Positions 26,882 to 39,222 of a DNA stretch of 64,000 nt are shown piece by piece; the first letter of the stretch is position 1; the number at the start of each line of letters is the position of its first letter. The notes beneath the pieces were generated by a model, which was not told the origin of the DNA, searched no databases, and saw nothing but the letters and a program-made list of their open reading frames with translations. The stretch comes from Gammaproteobacteria bacterium (GTDB lineage: Bacteria > Pseudomonadota > Gammaproteobacteria > HyVt-429). Location of the stretch: NCBI GenBank assembly GCA_013152415.1, contig JAADGI010000035.1, forward strand, positions 1 through 64,000, in the 5' to 3' direction. A program made the position numbers and the translations under genes.

Positions 26882-27643
26882 CTAATCAGGCTGTAGAAAA
26901 AGCGTGTCTATGTTTCCGCGATAGATTTTATATGTGGTGTGGCCACCTCGGTAGGGGCGTTTTATGATTATCGTGGCACCCTTGATCTCTGTAAGCACCC
27001 CTTCCCGTATTAGGCCGTTACGCAAGGTTACGATCAATGTTTTTCCGATGTGGTCAGATACATCACCAACAAAAATGGCCACCGGTTCCTTTTTTACAGG
27101 CTCTACTACTACAGATTTTGGTGCAGCCAGTTTGGCCCTGACCTTTCCTTCTTGGGAGGTGTCCGGAAGTTCTGAGACGATACGTTGTAGCATTTCTTCA
27201 ATCGCAGCCTCATCTTGCTGCTTACTGGGGGGGCCGGATTGTTCCAGTTTGTTCAGTAGCTGTTCGTATTGTTTCTGGGTGACTTGCCCGCTGTCGAGCA
27301 TACGACCGGCAAGGCGGCGTTGAATTTCGGCGGCGGCCTGTTTTTCATTTAGATGGCCCTGGCCGACCTGTTGGGCCAACTCGTAAATATCACCCCCACC
27401 CATTTCGTTAAACACCTTAAAGGCATAGGACAATTGGATGCCAGCGGCGACAATATAAATTAAAAAGGGATACTTTGATTCACGCCAGTACATGATGGCG
27501 AAGATGATCGCGGCGATGGGCGAGAGTAGGAGCACCGCAAAACCCCATCCAATGTGTCTTTTAAAGGCAACGACAACCAGCCAGATGAAAGACACCAATA
27601 CAATGATGCCGAACAAACTCGCAGTCATGATAGTGCTTGCCAT
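26882..27643 (-). CDS. hypothetical membrane protein
   Basis: The protein is about 253 residues from the ATG at 27643, behind an AGGAGAAGG site. Three N-terminal membrane helices (FGIIVLVSFIWLVVVAF, GFAVLLLSPIAAIIFAIMY and FLIYIVAAGIQLSYAFKVF) are followed by a soluble part. That part has a short helical repeat region with Gln and Glu (about 85-175). The C-terminal domain (ALIVTLRNGLIREGVLTEIK, then GGHTTYKIYRGNIDTLFLQ) resembles an Sm-like or SH3 beta barrel. No family name was recalled. It is a lone gene. Confidence 0.6.
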   Translation of the reverse strand: MASTIMTASLFGIIVLVSFIWLVVVAFKRHIGWGFAVLLLSPIAAIIFAIMYWRESKYPFLIYIVAAGIQLSYAFKVFNEMGGGDIYELAQQVGQGHLNEKQAAAEIQRRLAGRMLDSGQVTQKQYEQLLNKLEQSGPPSKQQDEAAIEEMLQRIVSELPDTSQEGKVRAKLAAPKSVVVEPVKKEPVAIFVGDVSDHIGKTLIVTLRNGLIREGVLTEIKGATIIIKRPYRGGHTTYKIYRGNIDTLFLQPD

Positions 27644-27679
27644 GGCCTTCTCCTGTTGGATGTTTAGCTTGTTACTCGG

Positions 27680-27701
27680 TATACACCTTTGGAAGTGTAT
27701 A
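27680..27701. promoter_or_regulatory. inverted repeat upstream of the membrane-protein gene
   Basis: TATACAC (27680-27686) and GTGTATA (27695-27701) form a perfect palindrome over an 8-bp spacer. It lies 37-58 bp before the minus-strand start at 27643 and could be an operator for that gene. Confidence 0.35.
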
Positions 27702-27758
27702 TCTTTGGGACCAAAAACCAAATAATCCCGAGAAAAGAAGAATAGCCTTAGCCCGTTA

Positions 27759-27819
27759 TTCCGGCAATCTTTTAGCCGGAACCCAACGGTGAGCGAATTT
27801 TCGCTTACCCCGTTTTTTT
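27759..27819 (+). terminator. plus-strand double hairpin with T-run (possible sRNA end)
   Basis: TTCCGGC and GCCGGAA (27759-27781) form one stem-loop. GGTGAGCGAA and TTCGCTTACC (27788-27809) form a second, followed by CCG and seven T (27813-27819). The terminator faces right, yet both flanking genes are on the minus strand, so no plus-strand gene uses it. A small RNA starting somewhere after about 27690 is one explanation. Confidence 0.5.
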
Positions 27820-27832
27820 ACAGTATTTTGGG

Positions 27833-30800
27833 CTATTTAACATCATAGCCCAGGTTGGGCGCCAGCCAGCGCTCCGCCGTTTCCATAGCAATATCCTTGC
27901 GTTTTGCGTAGTCTTCTACCTGGTCCCGGTTAAGTTTGCCCACAGCAAAATAGCGCGACTCGGGGTGACTAAAATAGAGGCCTGACACCGAGGCGGCGGG
28001 CCACATAGCAAAGCTCTCGGTGAGCTGGATCCCGGTACGGGCTTCGACTTCAAGCAGCTCCCACAGCAGCGCTTTCTCACTATGCTCAGGACAGGCCGGA
28101 TACCCGGGGGCGGGGCGGATACCCTGATAGTGTTCTTTGATGAGTTGTTCATTATTGAGAGTTTCTGTGGCCGCGTAGCCCCAGTATTTCTGTCTTACTT
28201 TTTTGTGCATCAGTTCGGCAAAGGCCTCGGCGAGCCGATCCGCCAGCACCTTGAGCATGATGGCCTGATAATCATCATGGTCCTTTTCAAAACGTTTTAC
28301 ATGGACATCAATACCGATGCCTGTAGTGACCGCAAAGAATCCTAGATAATCATCCGTGGTTGATTTTTTGGGCGCAATATAATCCGCAAGGCAATGATTG
28401 GCCTTACCGACGGGTTTTTGTTGTTGTTGGCGCAGAAAGTGGAAACGTGCCTGTTCCGTTTTACGGGACTCATCGGTGTAAATGGCCACATCATCACCGA
28501 TGGCATTGGCCGGAAAAAATCCAATCACGGCCTTGGCACCCAGCCATTTCTCGTTAATCATTTTTTTCAACATGGCCTGGGCATCCTTAAAAAGCCGGGT
28601 AGCCTCTTCACCTTTTACCGGGTCCTTGAGGATTTTTGGATAACTGCTCTTCATCTCCCAGGCATGGAAGAACGGCGTCCAGTCAATAAACGGCACAATC
28701 TCCTGTAGCGGAAAGTCGTGCAGCACTGTTGCGCCACGTAGATTGGGCACGGGCGGGATATAGTTTGCCCAGTCACAAGCAAAGGCATTGCCACGGGCGT
28801 CTTGCAAAGACAACCAATCGGCCCTGGCGCGTTTGCCCTGATGTTGTACCCGGGCCTTTTCATAATCCATCCGTATGCTGGATACGTAATCGGCCTTGAG
28901 TTCTTCACTTACCAGGTTCTGGGCCACGCCCACCGCCCGTGAGGCATCTTTAACATACACTGTGCTGTTGCTGTAGTGCGGTTCAATCTTGACTGCGGTA
29001 TGCACTCGTGAGGTGGTGGCGCCGCCAATGAGCAGGGGAATAGAGAAGCCTTCCCGCTCCATCTCCTTGGCTAAGTGGGTCATCTCTTCCAGGGAAGGGG
29101 TGATCAAACCGGACAAACCGATGATATCCACTGCCTCCTTGCGGGCGGCATCCAGTATTTTTTGTGCTGGCACCATGACGCCCAGGTCGATGACCTCAAA
29201 GTTATTGCACTGCAGCACCACGCCGACAATATTTTTGCCGATGTCGTGTACGTCACCCTTTACCGTGGCCATCAGGATTTTGCCCTTGGCTTGGGCGCCC
29301 CCCTCCTTTTCTGCTTCGATAAAGGGAAGCAAATGGGCCACGGCCTTTTTCATGACCCGCGCCGACTTTACCACCTGGGGGAGAAACATTTTTCCGGCAC
29401 CAAACAGGTCTCCCACCGCATTCATGCCGTCCATCAAAGGGCCTTCAATAACCTGGATAGGCCGATCAAATTGTAGCCGTGCCGCCTCGGTGTCTTCGAC
29501 CACGTAGGCATCAATGCCCTTTATCAAGGCATGCTCGATACGTTTTTCAACAGGCAGATCGCGCCAGGCCAAATCTTCTTTCGTCCTGACCGAACCGCCA
29601 TCCCCTTTATACTGGTCGGCAATTTCGAGCAGGCGCTCGGTGGCATCGCTACGTCGGTTTAACACCACATCCTCGACCCGCTGCTTCAGATCCTTGGGCA
29701 GGTCGTCATAGATCGCCAGTTGTCCGGCATTGACGATGCCCATATCCATACCGGCCTGAATGGCGTGGTAGAGGAACACGGCGTGGATGGCCTCACGCAC
29801 CGCATCGTTACCGCGAAATGAAAACGATACATTGGAGACCCCACCCGAGACCATGGCATGGGGCAGGGTTTTTTTGATTATCCGTGTGGCCTCAATAAAG
29901 TCCACGCCGTAGTTGTTGTGTTCGTCGATGCCGGTGGCCACCGCAAAGATATTGGGGTCAAAGATAATATCTTCCGGCGCAAAACCCACCTGTTCGGTCA
30001 GTATCTTGTAGGCACGGGTGCAGATTTCTATCTTGCGCGCCTGGGTGTCGGCCTGACCGGCCTCATCGAATGCCATGACAATGACCGCAGCGCCATAGCG
30101 GCGGCACAGTTTGGCCTGACGTATAAATTCGTTCTCGCCCTCTTTCATGCTGATGGAGTTGACGATACCCTTGCCACCAATGCATTTAAGACCGGCCTCA
30201 ATTATTTTCCATTTACTTGAATCAATCATGACAGGAACCTTGGATATATCAGGCTCCATGGCAATCATATTGAGGAAGGTCTTCATGGCTTGAACGCCAT
30301 CCAGCATGCCTTCGTCCATGTTGATGTCGATAATTTGGGCGCCGTTTTCTACCTGGTCGTGGGCTACGCTTAGGGCGAGATCGTAGTTTTCTTCCAAAAT
30401 GAGGCGTTTGAATTTAGCAGAGCCGGTGACGTTGGTGCGTTCACCAACGTTCACGAACAGAGAGCTTGAAATAATGTTACAAGCCTCAGTTCCTGACAGG
30501 CGTGTTGTGTAATCTCGTTTGGGCACTTTACGCGGCGCACAACCACTTACCGCATCTCCAATTGCCTTGATGTGATCTGGTGTTGATCCACAACAGCCGC
30601 CCACAATGTTGAGGAAACCACTTGCAGCCCACTCACCAATTTCCTTTGCCATATCTTCCGGGGTGAGATCATATCCACCAAATTCATTTGGCAGGCCAGC
30701 GTTGGGATGTGCGCTTACATGGGTGCTACTCATGTTTGCTAACTCTTCTACAAATTGGCGTAGATCGCTGGGGCCAAGTGCACAATTAAGACCCGAGCTG

Positions 30801-31537
30801 ATCGGATTCAGGTGCCTCATTGCATTATAAAATGCGGCCACACTGTGGCCGGTGATTGTTCTGCCAGCCTTGTCGATGAGGGTGCCCGATACCATGATGG
30901 GTATTTGAGTGTCGAGTTCATCAAATACAGACTGGATGCCGAAGCCCGCCGCCTTGGCATTCACCGGATCCACACAGGTTTCAATCAATAACACATCAGC
31001 ACCGCTCTTGATTAGACCCCGGGCTGAGTCGGCATAAGTGGTCGCTAACTGATCAAAGTTGACCGTTCTTGTTCTCGGATCATCAGCATTAAAGCCCGCA
31101 GTGCGTGTCGAGGGTCCAATAGAGCCAGCAACAAACCGGGGTTTGTTGTTAGTACTTCTTTCGTCCGCCGCTTCGCGGGCTAGCTTTGTTGATTCATAGC
31201 TGATCTCGTAAACCAGATCTGCCATCTGGTAGTCTTCCATGGAAATAGCATTGGCACTGAAGGTATTGGTTTCAATAATGTCAGCACCAGCATCCAGATA
31301 TGCTAAATGGATATCCTTAATAATCTGAGGTTGGGTCAAACTCAAAAGATCATTATTCCCCTTGAGGCTACAAGACCAATCTTTAAAGCGTTCACCCCGA
31401 TAGTCTTCTTCCTCCAGTTTGTGGCGCTGGATCATGGTGCCCATGGCGCCGTCCAGGATCAGGATGCGTTCCTTGAGTGCCTGTTTAAACAGGGCGATAC
31501 GATTGTTTCGGGAGGTGTTGCTTGCTTGTTCAGTCAT
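27833..31537 (-). CDS. metH: cobalamin-dependent methionine synthase MetH
   Basis: The 1234-residue enzyme (E. coli MetH has 1227) transfers methyl from methyl-THF to homocysteine through cobalamin. All four modules are present. The homocysteine module has zinc Cys in GLNCALG and [11 protein letters not shown]. The folate module begins [20 protein letters not shown]. The B12 module has [15 protein letters not shown], with the His axial ligand. The C-terminal AdoMet activation domain includes [15 protein letters not shown]. It closes the minus-strand activated-methyl-cycle group with metF, ahcY and metK, with a gap of about 140 bp to metF. Confidence 0.98.
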   Translation of the reverse strand: MTEQASNTSRNNRIALFKQALKERILILDGAMGTMIQRHKLEEEDYRGERFKDWSCSLKGNNDLLSLTQPQIIKDIHLAYLDAGADIIETNTFSANAISMEDYQMADLVYEISYESTKLAREAADERSTNNKPRFVAGSIGPSTRTAGFNADDPRTRTVNFDQLATTYADSARGLIKSGADVLLIETCVDPVNAKAAGFGIQSVFDELDTQIPIMVSGTLIDKAGRTITGHSVAAFYNAMRHLNPISSGLNCALGPSDLRQFVEELANMSSTHVSAHPNAGLPNEFGGYDLTPEDMAKEIGEWAASGFLNIVGGCCGSTPDHIKAIGDAVSGCAPRKVPKRDYTTRLSGTEACNIISSSLFVNVGERTNVTGSAKFKRLILEENYDLALSVAHDQVENGAQIIDINMDEGMLDGVQAMKTFLNMIAMEPDISKVPVMIDSSKWKIIEAGLKCIGGKGIVNSISMKEGENEFIRQAKLCRRYGAAVIVMAFDEAGQADTQARKIEICTRAYKILTEQVGFAPEDIIFDPNIFAVATGIDEHNNYGVDFIEATRIIKKTLPHAMVSGGVSNVSFSFRGNDAVREAIHAVFLYHAIQAGMDMGIVNAGQLAIYDDLPKDLKQRVEDVVLNRRSDATERLLEIADQYKGDGGSVRTKEDLAWRDLPVEKRIEHALIKGIDAYVVEDTEAARLQFDRPIQVIEGPLMDGMNAVGDLFGAGKMFLPQVVKSARVMKKAVAHLLPFIEAEKEGGAQAKGKILMATVKGDVHDIGKNIVGVVLQCNNFEVIDLGVMVPAQKILDAARKEAVDIIGLSGLITPSLEEMTHLAKEMEREGFSIPLLIGGATTSRVHTAVKIEPHYSNSTVYVKDASRAVGVAQNLVSEELKADYVSSIRMDYEKARVQHQGKRARADWLSLQDARGNAFACDWANYIPPVPNLRGATVLHDFPLQEIVPFIDWTPFFHAWEMKSSYPKILKDPVKGEEATRLFKDAQAMLKKMINEKWLGAKAVIGFFPANAIGDDVAIYTDESRKTEQARFHFLRQQQQKPVGKANHCLADYIAPKKSTTDDYLGFFAVTTGIGIDVHVKRFEKDHDDYQAIMLKVLADRLAEAFAELMHKKVRQKYWGYAATETLNNEQLIKEHYQGIRPAPGYPACPEHSEKALLWELLEVEARTGIQLTESFAMWPAASVSGLYFSHPESRYFAVGKLNRDQVEDYAKRKDIAMETAERWLAPNLGYDVK

Positions 31538-31675
31538 CGTGATAATTCAATTTATGCCATGGAGGTACGGTGTACACAGAGAGTTGAAAATGAATGCCAT
31601 GGCTTCTGTGTGCTTTGTGCCCATCTATGATCGGAGTGAGTGTTCTAAACACGAATAACGCAGTGCGTGCGGAGG

Positions 31676-32530
31676 TTACGCAGAAAGGCCAAGACGCTTC
31701 CAGATTTCAGTGGTGGGGCCACTGCGATTCATCGTATAGAAGTGCAGCCCCGGCGCACCACCGTCGAGCAGTTTTTCACACAGACCGGTGGTGACGTCCA
31801 GGCCGAAGGCGCGCAGGGAGTCCATGTCATCACCAAAGCCCTCAAGGCGGCGGCGAATCCAGCGTGGGATTTCGGCGCCACAGGCATCGGAGAAGCGTGC
31901 CAGTTGCGTGTAGTTGGTTATGGGGTAGATCCCCGGCACGATGGGGAGTGACAGGCCCATTTTTTCGCAGGCATCGACGAAAGAAAAATAGGCATCCGGG
32001 TTGTAAAAATACTGGGTCAAGGCACCATTGGCGCCGGCCTCGACCTTGCGTTTAAAGTATTCCAGGTCTGATTGTGCACTGCTGGCCTGGGGGTGAAACT
32101 CGGGATAGGCGGCCACTTCGATATGAAAGTGATCACCGGTCTCGGCACGGATGAAGGCTACCAACTCGCTGGCATATTGAAGTTCTCCCGGCGTGCCCCC
32201 CATGCCTGAGGGGATGTCGCCTCGCAAGGTCACCAGGTGTTTGATCCCCAGGTTTTGATATTTAACGAGCAGTTCGCGGATGCTATCTTGGGTGGAGGCA
32301 ATACAGGAGATATGGGGTGCCGCCTGGTGACCGGCCTGTTGAATGGCCTTGACGGCGTCATAGGTACGGTCGCGTGTTGAACCCCCGGCACCAAAGGTGA
32401 CCGAAAAGAATTTCGGCTTGAGGACAGCCAGTTCTTCACGGGCGACATCGAGCTTGATTGCCCCATCATCTGTCTTGGGGGGAAAGAACTCGAAACTAAA
32501 GACGCGGTCGTATCTTTTTTGGGATTGCAT
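31676..32530 (-). CDS. metF: methylenetetrahydrofolate reductase MetF
   Basis: The protein is about 284 residues from the ATG at 32530 (MQSQKRYDRVFSFEFFPPKT); a longer frame starting at 32614 is not needed. It reduces methylene-THF to methyl-THF with FAD and NAD(P)H. FSFEFFPPKTDDG, VTFGAGGSTRDRTYDAVKAI, HLVTLRGDIPSG and GIYPITNYTQLARFSDACG are the standard motifs. It lies 104 bp after ahcY and feeds MetH downstream; both are probably under the SAH riboswitch together. Confidence 0.96.
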   Translation of the reverse strand: MQSQKRYDRVFSFEFFPPKTDDGAIKLDVAREELAVLKPKFFSVTFGAGGSTRDRTYDAVKAIQQAGHQAAPHISCIASTQDSIRELLVKYQNLGIKHLVTLRGDIPSGMGGTPGELQYASELVAFIRAETGDHFHIEVAAYPEFHPQASSAQSDLEYFKRKVEAGANGALTQYFYNPDAYFSFVDACEKMGLSLPIVPGIYPITNYTQLARFSDACGAEIPRWIRRRLEGFGDDMDSLRAFGLDVTTGLCEKLLDGGAPGLHFYTMNRSGPTTEIWKRLGLSA

Positions 32531-32634
32531 GCCAGAAAAACCTGTAGGTTCCTTTATTTGTTGGGATAAAGCGCGACCTATGAAGGATATATAGGTCGGG
32601 CTTTGGCCCAACATCCATACTCTTTAACTTACTC

Positions 32635-34172
<1,538 letters not shown>

Positions 34173-34207
34173 AAAACCCCGGTTGTCGCAGGGTACGCGA
34201 CTGGAAA

Positions 34208-35401
34208 TTATGAGCCGGTTGCGGCCTCCTGGGTGTCGAGTCCTGCGGCATCTCGCAGGATATCGGCCTTGTCGGTACGCTCCCAACTGAACTCCGGCTC
34301 GGTACGGCCAAAGTGGCCATAGGCTGCGGTGTTGCGGTAGATGGGACGCAACAGGTCCAGGCTCTGGATGATGCCCTTGGGTCGGAGATCAAAATGTTCA
34401 GCTATCAACCTTTCAATATCGGTCTCGGCAATAACACCGGTGCCGAAGGTGTTGACCATCAGTGAAACCGGTTGGGCCACACCAATGGCGTAGGCGACTT
34501 GGACTTCACAACGGTCGGCAAGACCGGCGGCAACGACATTTTTGGCCACATAACGTAGGGCATAGGCCGCAGAGCGGTCGACCTTTGATGGGTCTTTGCC
34601 GGAGAAGGCGCCCCCACCGTGGTGGGCGGCACCGCCATAGGTGTCGACAATAATCTTGCGGCCGGTGAGACCACAGTCGCCCACGGGGCCACCGATGACA
34701 AAACGACCCGTGGGGTTCACCAAAAAGCGTGTATCAGAGGTCATCATGTGGTCGGGTATGATCGGTTTGATGATCTCGTCGATCACCGCCTCTTGCAGGG
34801 GGCCATATTCGATATCTTCGTTATGTTGGGTGGACAAGACCACTGTATCCACGGCCACGGGTTTGCCGTCTTCATAGCGTACAGTAACCTGGGACTTGGC
34901 GTCGGGGCGTAACCAGGGCAAGACACCCTGCTTGCGGATCTCGGCCTGACGTTTTACCAACTGGTGGGCGTAGTGAATGGGAAACGGCATCAAGGTGTCG
35001 GTCTCATTACAGGCATAGCCAAACATCAGGCCCTGGTCACCCGCGCCTTGATCCAGATCGACACCCTCACCTTCGTTCACACCCTGGGCGATGTCTACCG
35101 ACTGCTTATCCAGTGCCACCAGTACGGCACAGCTGGCATAGTCAAAACCCATATCAGAGGAGTCGTAGCCGATCTCTTTAATGACGTTGCGTGCGACCTC
35201 GGTGTAATCCACATTGGCGGTGGTGGTGATTTCGCCGGACAGGACCACCATGCCGGTGTTGATCATGGTCTCGCAGGCCACCCGCGAGTGGGGGTCCTGG
35301 GTAAAAATGGCGTCGACCACACCATCGGAGACCTGATCGGCGATTTTGTCGGGATGACCTTCCGAGACCGATTCGGAGGTAAAGAGATAGCTTTTGGCCA
35401 T
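34208..35401 (-). CDS. metK: S-adenosylmethionine synthase MetK
   Basis: The protein is about 397 residues from the ATG at 35401 behind AGGAAT. It makes SAM from methionine and [59 protein letters not shown] and [19 protein letters not shown] are the family motifs. It is upstream of ahcY on the same strand, separated by the riboswitch, so ahcY-metF-metH can be tuned apart from metK. Confidence 0.98.
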   Translation of the reverse strand: MAKSYLFTSESVSEGHPDKIADQVSDGVVDAIFTQDPHSRVACETMINTGMVVLSGEITTTANVDYTEVARNVIKEIGYDSSDMGFDYASCAVLVALDKQSVDIAQGVNEGEGVDLDQGAGDQGLMFGYACNETDTLMPFPIHYAHQLVKRQAEIRKQGVLPWLRPDAKSQVTVRYEDGKPVAVDTVVLSTQHNEDIEYGPLQEAVIDEIIKPIIPDHMMTSDTRFLVNPTGRFVIGGPVGDCGLTGRKIIVDTYGGAAHHGGGAFSGKDPSKVDRSAAYALRYVAKNVVAAGLADRCEVQVAYAIGVAQPVSLMVNTFGTGVIAETDIERLIAEHFDLRPKGIIQSLDLLRPIYRNTAAYGHFGRTEPEFSWERTDKADILRDAAGLDTQEAATGS

Positions 35402-35560
35402 GGATATTCCTAAGTTGTTCAATTCATTCGACTAACAGGGGCGCGAAGTCTAGCAATTTTGAGCCCCGAGCGCATCATTGTGGTGCTTTTTCCAGGATTT
35501 TAGCCTGGAATACACCGGATTCAACGTATCAGGGCAGAACAGGGGCATAATACGCCTACC

Positions 35561-36343
35561 ATGAGCCATCCTGCCGCCAAACCCCCACGTTCCCTGTTGC
35601 GCCAAGCGGGACGGGCCATCGCCGATTTTTCCATGATCCGGCCCGGCGACCGCCTATTGCTGGGCCTGTCTGGCGGCAAAGATTCCTTGTCCCTGTTACA
35701 GATATTAGTCCATCTCAAGCACCATGCACCGGTGGATTTTGAACTGCAGGTGGCCACCGTGGATCCCCAGATCGAGGGTTTTGATCCGACCCCCTTAAAA
35801 GGCTATGTCTCAGGTCTGGGTCTGGACTATCACTATGCCAGTGAGGCCATCGCCGAGCGCGCCAAGGAGCACATGGGACGGGACTCATTCTGCGCCTTTT
35901 GCTCGCGCATGCGCCGCGGCATTTTATACCGCGTGGCCCGGGAGCAGGGCTGCAATGTGCTGGTATTGGCCCAGCACCTGGATGACCTGGCCGAGTCCTT
36001 TGTGATGAGTGCCTTTTATGCCGGGGACCTGCGTACCATGAAGGCCCACTATATTATTGATGCCGGCGACCTGCGGGTGATCCGGCCTTTGGTGTACGTA
36101 CGGGAACGCCAGACCGCTGATTTTGCAAAGACAGCCGGGCTGCCGGTAATCGCCGACAATTGCCCCGCCTGTTTTAGTATGCCCACCAAGCGCCAACATA
36201 CCAAAGAATTACTCGCCAAACAGGAATGCGAAAACAAAAACCTGTTTCCCAGTTTGTTACACGCCATGCGACCGTTGATGGGGGAGGCACCGAAAAACTC
36301 CATAACCCCGGCACCGGATACACTAGAGGGCGTGGGCACTTGA
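35561..36343 (+). CDS. ttcA: TtcA-family tRNA 2-thiocytidine synthase
   Basis: The 260-residue protein carries the PP-loop SGGKDS (37-42). Cys111 and Cys114 (CAFC) and Cys201 (NCPACF) are the likely iron-sulfur ligands. TtcA adenylates C32 of some tRNAs and replaces oxygen by sulfur. At 260 residues it is shorter than E. coli TtcA (311), mainly at the N and C termini, so a related TtcA-like paralogue is possible. It is divergent from metK. Confidence 0.85.
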   Translation: MSHPAAKPPRSLLRQAGRAIADFSMIRPGDRLLLGLSGGKDSLSLLQILVHLKHHAPVDFELQVATVDPQIEGFDPTPLKGYVSGLGLDYHYASEAIAERAKEHMGRDSFCAFCSRMRRGILYRVAREQGCNVLVLAQHLDDLAESFVMSAFYAGDLRTMKAHYIIDAGDLRVIRPLVYVRERQTADFAKTAGLPVIADNCPACFSMPTKRQHTKELLAKQECENKNLFPSLLHAMRPLMGEAPKNSITPAPDTLEGVGT

Positions 36344-36570
36344 AGTCGTCTACATCTTGGCCAGTTGTCGCAACGGTACTTTGTATCTGGAGGTAACGTC
36401 CAATCTTGTGCAACGTGTCTGGCAACGTCAAAACGATCTTGTTGTCGGGTTTAGCCAACGGTATAGCGTTCACGTTACATACGTAGCGTGATCCGGAAAC
36501 CAGAAGAACCAAATAATTTTTTTGAATTTCGGTGTGGCCACCGCGTTTAGGGGAATAATTCGGTGAAGGT

Positions 36571-37971
36571 CTAGGACTCAAACCCCAGCTCTTTTAATTT
36601 CCGGGTCAAGGTGTTGCGCCCCCAACCCAGGCGTTTGGCGGCCTCTTGTTTGTGGCCGCGGGTGTGGTTTAAGGTGGCTTCTAACAGGATGCGTTGAAAT
36701 TCGGTATCGAGGTCGCTCACGATGTTCGAATCACCCTTGGCCAGCTTTTGTTCCACTTGGCGCTTTAAGGCACTTTGCCAATCACCTGAAGTTGGGGTGT
36801 TCATTTCTGCGGGACGTAATTCGCCGGGTAAATCTTCGACCCGTACAGTTTGTCCTGGGGCCATGACGGTGAGCCAGCGGCAAGTATTTTCCAATTGACG
36901 GACGTTACCGGGCCACTCCAGGCTTTGGAGATAGTCCAAGGTCCTGCCACTGAGTTGTTTGCGTTCCACTTCCAGTTCTTTGGCGGCCTGGGTCAAAAAG
37001 TTTTCTGCCAGTGCAGGAATATCTTCACGCCGATCACGTAAGGGTGGCAGATGGATGCGGATGACATTGAGGCGATGGAACAGGTCTTCACGAAAGTGGC
37101 CTTCGGCCACCCTCTTTTCCAAATCTTGATTGGTGGCGGCGATGATGCGCACGTCGGCTTCAACCTGGTCGTGGCCACCCACCCGATAGAATTTTCCCTC
37201 CGACAACACCCGCAGCAGCCGGGTTTGTAATTCGGCGGGCATGTCGCCAATTTCGTCTAAAAACAGGGTGCCGGTTTGGGCCTGTTCAAAGCGCCCCTTA
37301 CGTTGTGTCTGGGCACCGGTAAACGCCCCCTTTTCATGACCGAAGAGTTCCGATTCCAGTAGTTCTTTGGGGATGGCAGCAATGTTGATGGCAATAAAGG
37401 GGCTTGAAACCCGTGGGCTGTGATTATGCAGGGCCAGGGCCACCAGTTCCTTACCGGTGCCCGACTCGCCATTGATGAGGACGCTCATGGTAGAACCCGA
37501 TAGACGGCCGATAGCACGAAAGACCTCCTGCATGGAGGCGGCCTCACCGATGATTTCCGGTGCCGCTACTGCGGGTTCGTGGTTGACTACGGTTTGGCGT
37601 CGACGGTGTTCTATTGCCCGGTGGGCCAGGGCCAGGGCATCATCCACATCAAAGGGTTTGGGGAGATACTCAAATGCTCCACCCTTATAAGAGGCCACGG
37701 CACTTTCGAGGTCGGTATGGGCGGTCATAATGATCACCGGTAATTCCGGGTCCCGCTCCTTGATGGCCTGCATTAACTCCAGTCCACCCATGCCTGGCAT
37801 ACGCACATCGGTAATAATGACGTCCGGGCTTTCCTTGTCCAAAAGATCGGGGATGCTGGTGGCGGATTCAAAGCAACGGACATCAAAGTTGTCCTGCTTT
37901 AGCGCTCGTTCCAGCACCCAGCGAATTGAATCGTCATCATCGATGACCCACACCTTTGCGTTAGATGCCAT
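36571..37971 (-). CDS. glnG: nitrogen regulation response regulator NtrC
   Basis: The 466-residue protein has a receiver domain (acid pocket Asp11/Asp12, phosphoacceptor Asp55 in IITDVRMPG). The AAA+ domain shows Walker [12 protein letters not shown] and GAFTGA for sigma-54 contact, and DEIGDMP follows. A Fis-type helix-turn-helix closes the protein ([20 protein letters not shown]). It activates sigma-54 promoters when phosphorylated by NtrB. Its start overlaps ntrB by 11 bp. The glnA promoter at 40703-40718 with two NtrC boxes is an expected target. Confidence 0.97.
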   Translation of the reverse strand: MASNAKVWVIDDDDSIRWVLERALKQDNFDVRCFESATSIPDLLDKESPDVIITDVRMPGMGGLELMQAIKERDPELPVIIMTAHTDLESAVASYKGGAFEYLPKPFDVDDALALAHRAIEHRRRQTVVNHEPAVAAPEIIGEAASMQEVFRAIGRLSGSTMSVLINGESGTGKELVALALHNHSPRVSSPFIAINIAAIPKELLESELFGHEKGAFTGAQTQRKGRFEQAQTGTLFLDEIGDMPAELQTRLLRVLSEGKFYRVGGHDQVEADVRIIAATNQDLEKRVAEGHFREDLFHRLNVIRIHLPPLRDRREDIPALAENFLTQAAKELEVERKQLSGRTLDYLQSLEWPGNVRQLENTCRWLTVMAPGQTVRVEDLPGELRPAEMNTPTSGDWQSALKRQVEQKLAKGDSNIVSDLDTEFQRILLEATLNHTRGHKQEAAKRLGWGRNTLTRKLKELGFES

Positions 37972-39076
37972 CGGGATCTCCTGTCGGCAGGTAGATGGAA
38001 AAAATGGTGCGCCCTTTTTGGTTTTGGCAGGCGATCAGCCCACCGTGGTTTTGGACAATATCCTGGGCGATGGAAAGCCCCAGGCCCGTACCCTCGGCCT
38101 TGTCGGTGACCATGGGATAAAAAATCTTGTCGATCAATTCTTCTTTAATCCCCGGACCGTTATCGATAATATCGGTGCGGATGACCAGGCGATGGCAGGT
38201 CTTGCCGATGGTGAATTTGCGTTCGATACGGGTGCGAAATTTTATCTCACCCCCGTCTTTCCCTTTACCCTTATCCTTTAGGGCCTGGGCAGAATTACGC
38301 ACCACATTGAGGAAGGCCTGGGTCAACTGCTCGGGGTCCCCCATGATTTCCGGCGTACTGGGGTCGTAATCCCGGACCAGGTCTATGGTCGGTGGAAATT
38401 CCACGGCAATGAGCTTGGCGATATGTTGCAGTATGCGGTGGATGTTAAAGGGTTCTTTGTTGAGGGGTTGGTTGGGTCCCATCATGCGGTCCACCAGATT
38501 ACGCAGGCGATCGGCCTCGTGGATGATGATGCGGGTATATTCGGTTTGGGAGCGATCTTTGAGCTCCCGCTCCAGCAGTTGGGCGGCCCCGCGCAGGCCC
38601 CCTAAAGGGTTTTTTATCTCGTGGGCCATACCCCGGAGTACCGCCCGGTTGGCCACCTGTTGGCCCAGCATGGTTTCTTCGTGGGCCAGGCGCAGACGTC
38701 GATCAATACGATTGATTTCGACCAGCAGGCCTTGGGTATCTTTGGGGGCATCTTTGCCGCTGCTTATGGGCGTTACGGTGCAATCCACGGTAATGCGGTC
38801 ACCGCCCACCAGAGTAAGCAGTATATTGCGTGCAGTGAAAGGATGGCCGCTCTCCAGAGTTTTGTGCAGGCTGGCGGCAAGGGCTTCACTGTCTGACAAT
38901 ATCCGCGACAAGTCTTCACCAATCATCTGGTTGGCGCTGATGGCAAACAACATTTCCGCCGCCGGGTTGATGGATGACAGGTGTAACTCCTTGTCAAAGA
39001 TGACTACGGCGGTGTTCAAGCTCTCCAGAACGTGTTGGGCGTTAGGCGGCAACATTTCAATAGCAAGACAGTCCAT
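37961..39076 (-). CDS. glnL: nitrogen regulation sensor kinase NtrB
   Basis: The 371-residue cytoplasmic kinase has a PAS domain (STAVVIFDKELHLSSINPAA) and an H box (LRGMAHEIKNPLGGLRGAAQ). The ATPase region contains NSAQALKDKGKG and DNGPGIKEELIDKIFYPMVT, and the G-box GTGLGLSIAQDIVQNHGG. It phosphorylates or dephosphorylates NtrC under PII control. It overlaps ntrC and is separated from glnA by a terminator, so ntrBC is read from residual read-through or its own promoter. Confidence 0.95.
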   Translation of the reverse strand: MDCLAIEMLPPNAQHVLESLNTAVVIFDKELHLSSINPAAEMLFAISANQMIGEDLSRILSDSEALAASLHKTLESGHPFTARNILLTLVGGDRITVDCTVTPISSGKDAPKDTQGLLVEINRIDRRLRLAHEETMLGQQVANRAVLRGMAHEIKNPLGGLRGAAQLLERELKDRSQTEYTRIIIHEADRLRNLVDRMMGPNQPLNKEPFNIHRILQHIAKLIAVEFPPTIDLVRDYDPSTPEIMGDPEQLTQAFLNVVRNSAQALKDKGKGKDGGEIKFRTRIERKFTIGKTCHRLVIRTDIIDNGPGIKEELIDKIFYPMVTDKAEGTGLGLSIAQDIVQNHGGLIACQNQKGRTIFSIYLPTGDPDGI

Positions 39077-39151
39077 GGTTTACGGGTGTTAGGCCGGTAT
39101 CGATTTGTTTAAATCCCTTACGATACGGTCATAAATGTGTTTTGGTGTTTA

Positions 39152-39183
39152 ACAAACAAAAACGCCCCCTTGCGGGGGCGTCC
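39152..39183 (-). terminator. rho-independent terminator after glnA
   Basis: On the minus strand GACGCCCCCGCAAGGGGGCGTTTTTG folds as an 8-bp GC stem (ACGCCCCC/GGGGGCGT) with a loop of 2-4 nt and a T-run. It lies between glnA and ntrB. Confidence 0.9.
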
Positions 39184-39222
39184 TGTTAGCGCATCGGGAA
39201 AAACGTCCCCATTGGACTCTTT

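Noticed and set aside
34964-35413. 149-codon frame antisense to metK
   Set aside because: His/Gly/Val-rich shadow of metK codons, no ribosome site or family match.
36174-36581. 135-codon minus-strand frame between ttcA and ntrC
   Set aside because: It overlaps the end of ttcA antisense and shows no domain.
38385-39092. Open frame of 235 codons antisense to ntrB
   Set aside because: Ser/Arg-rich translation and full overlap with a clear sensor kinase.
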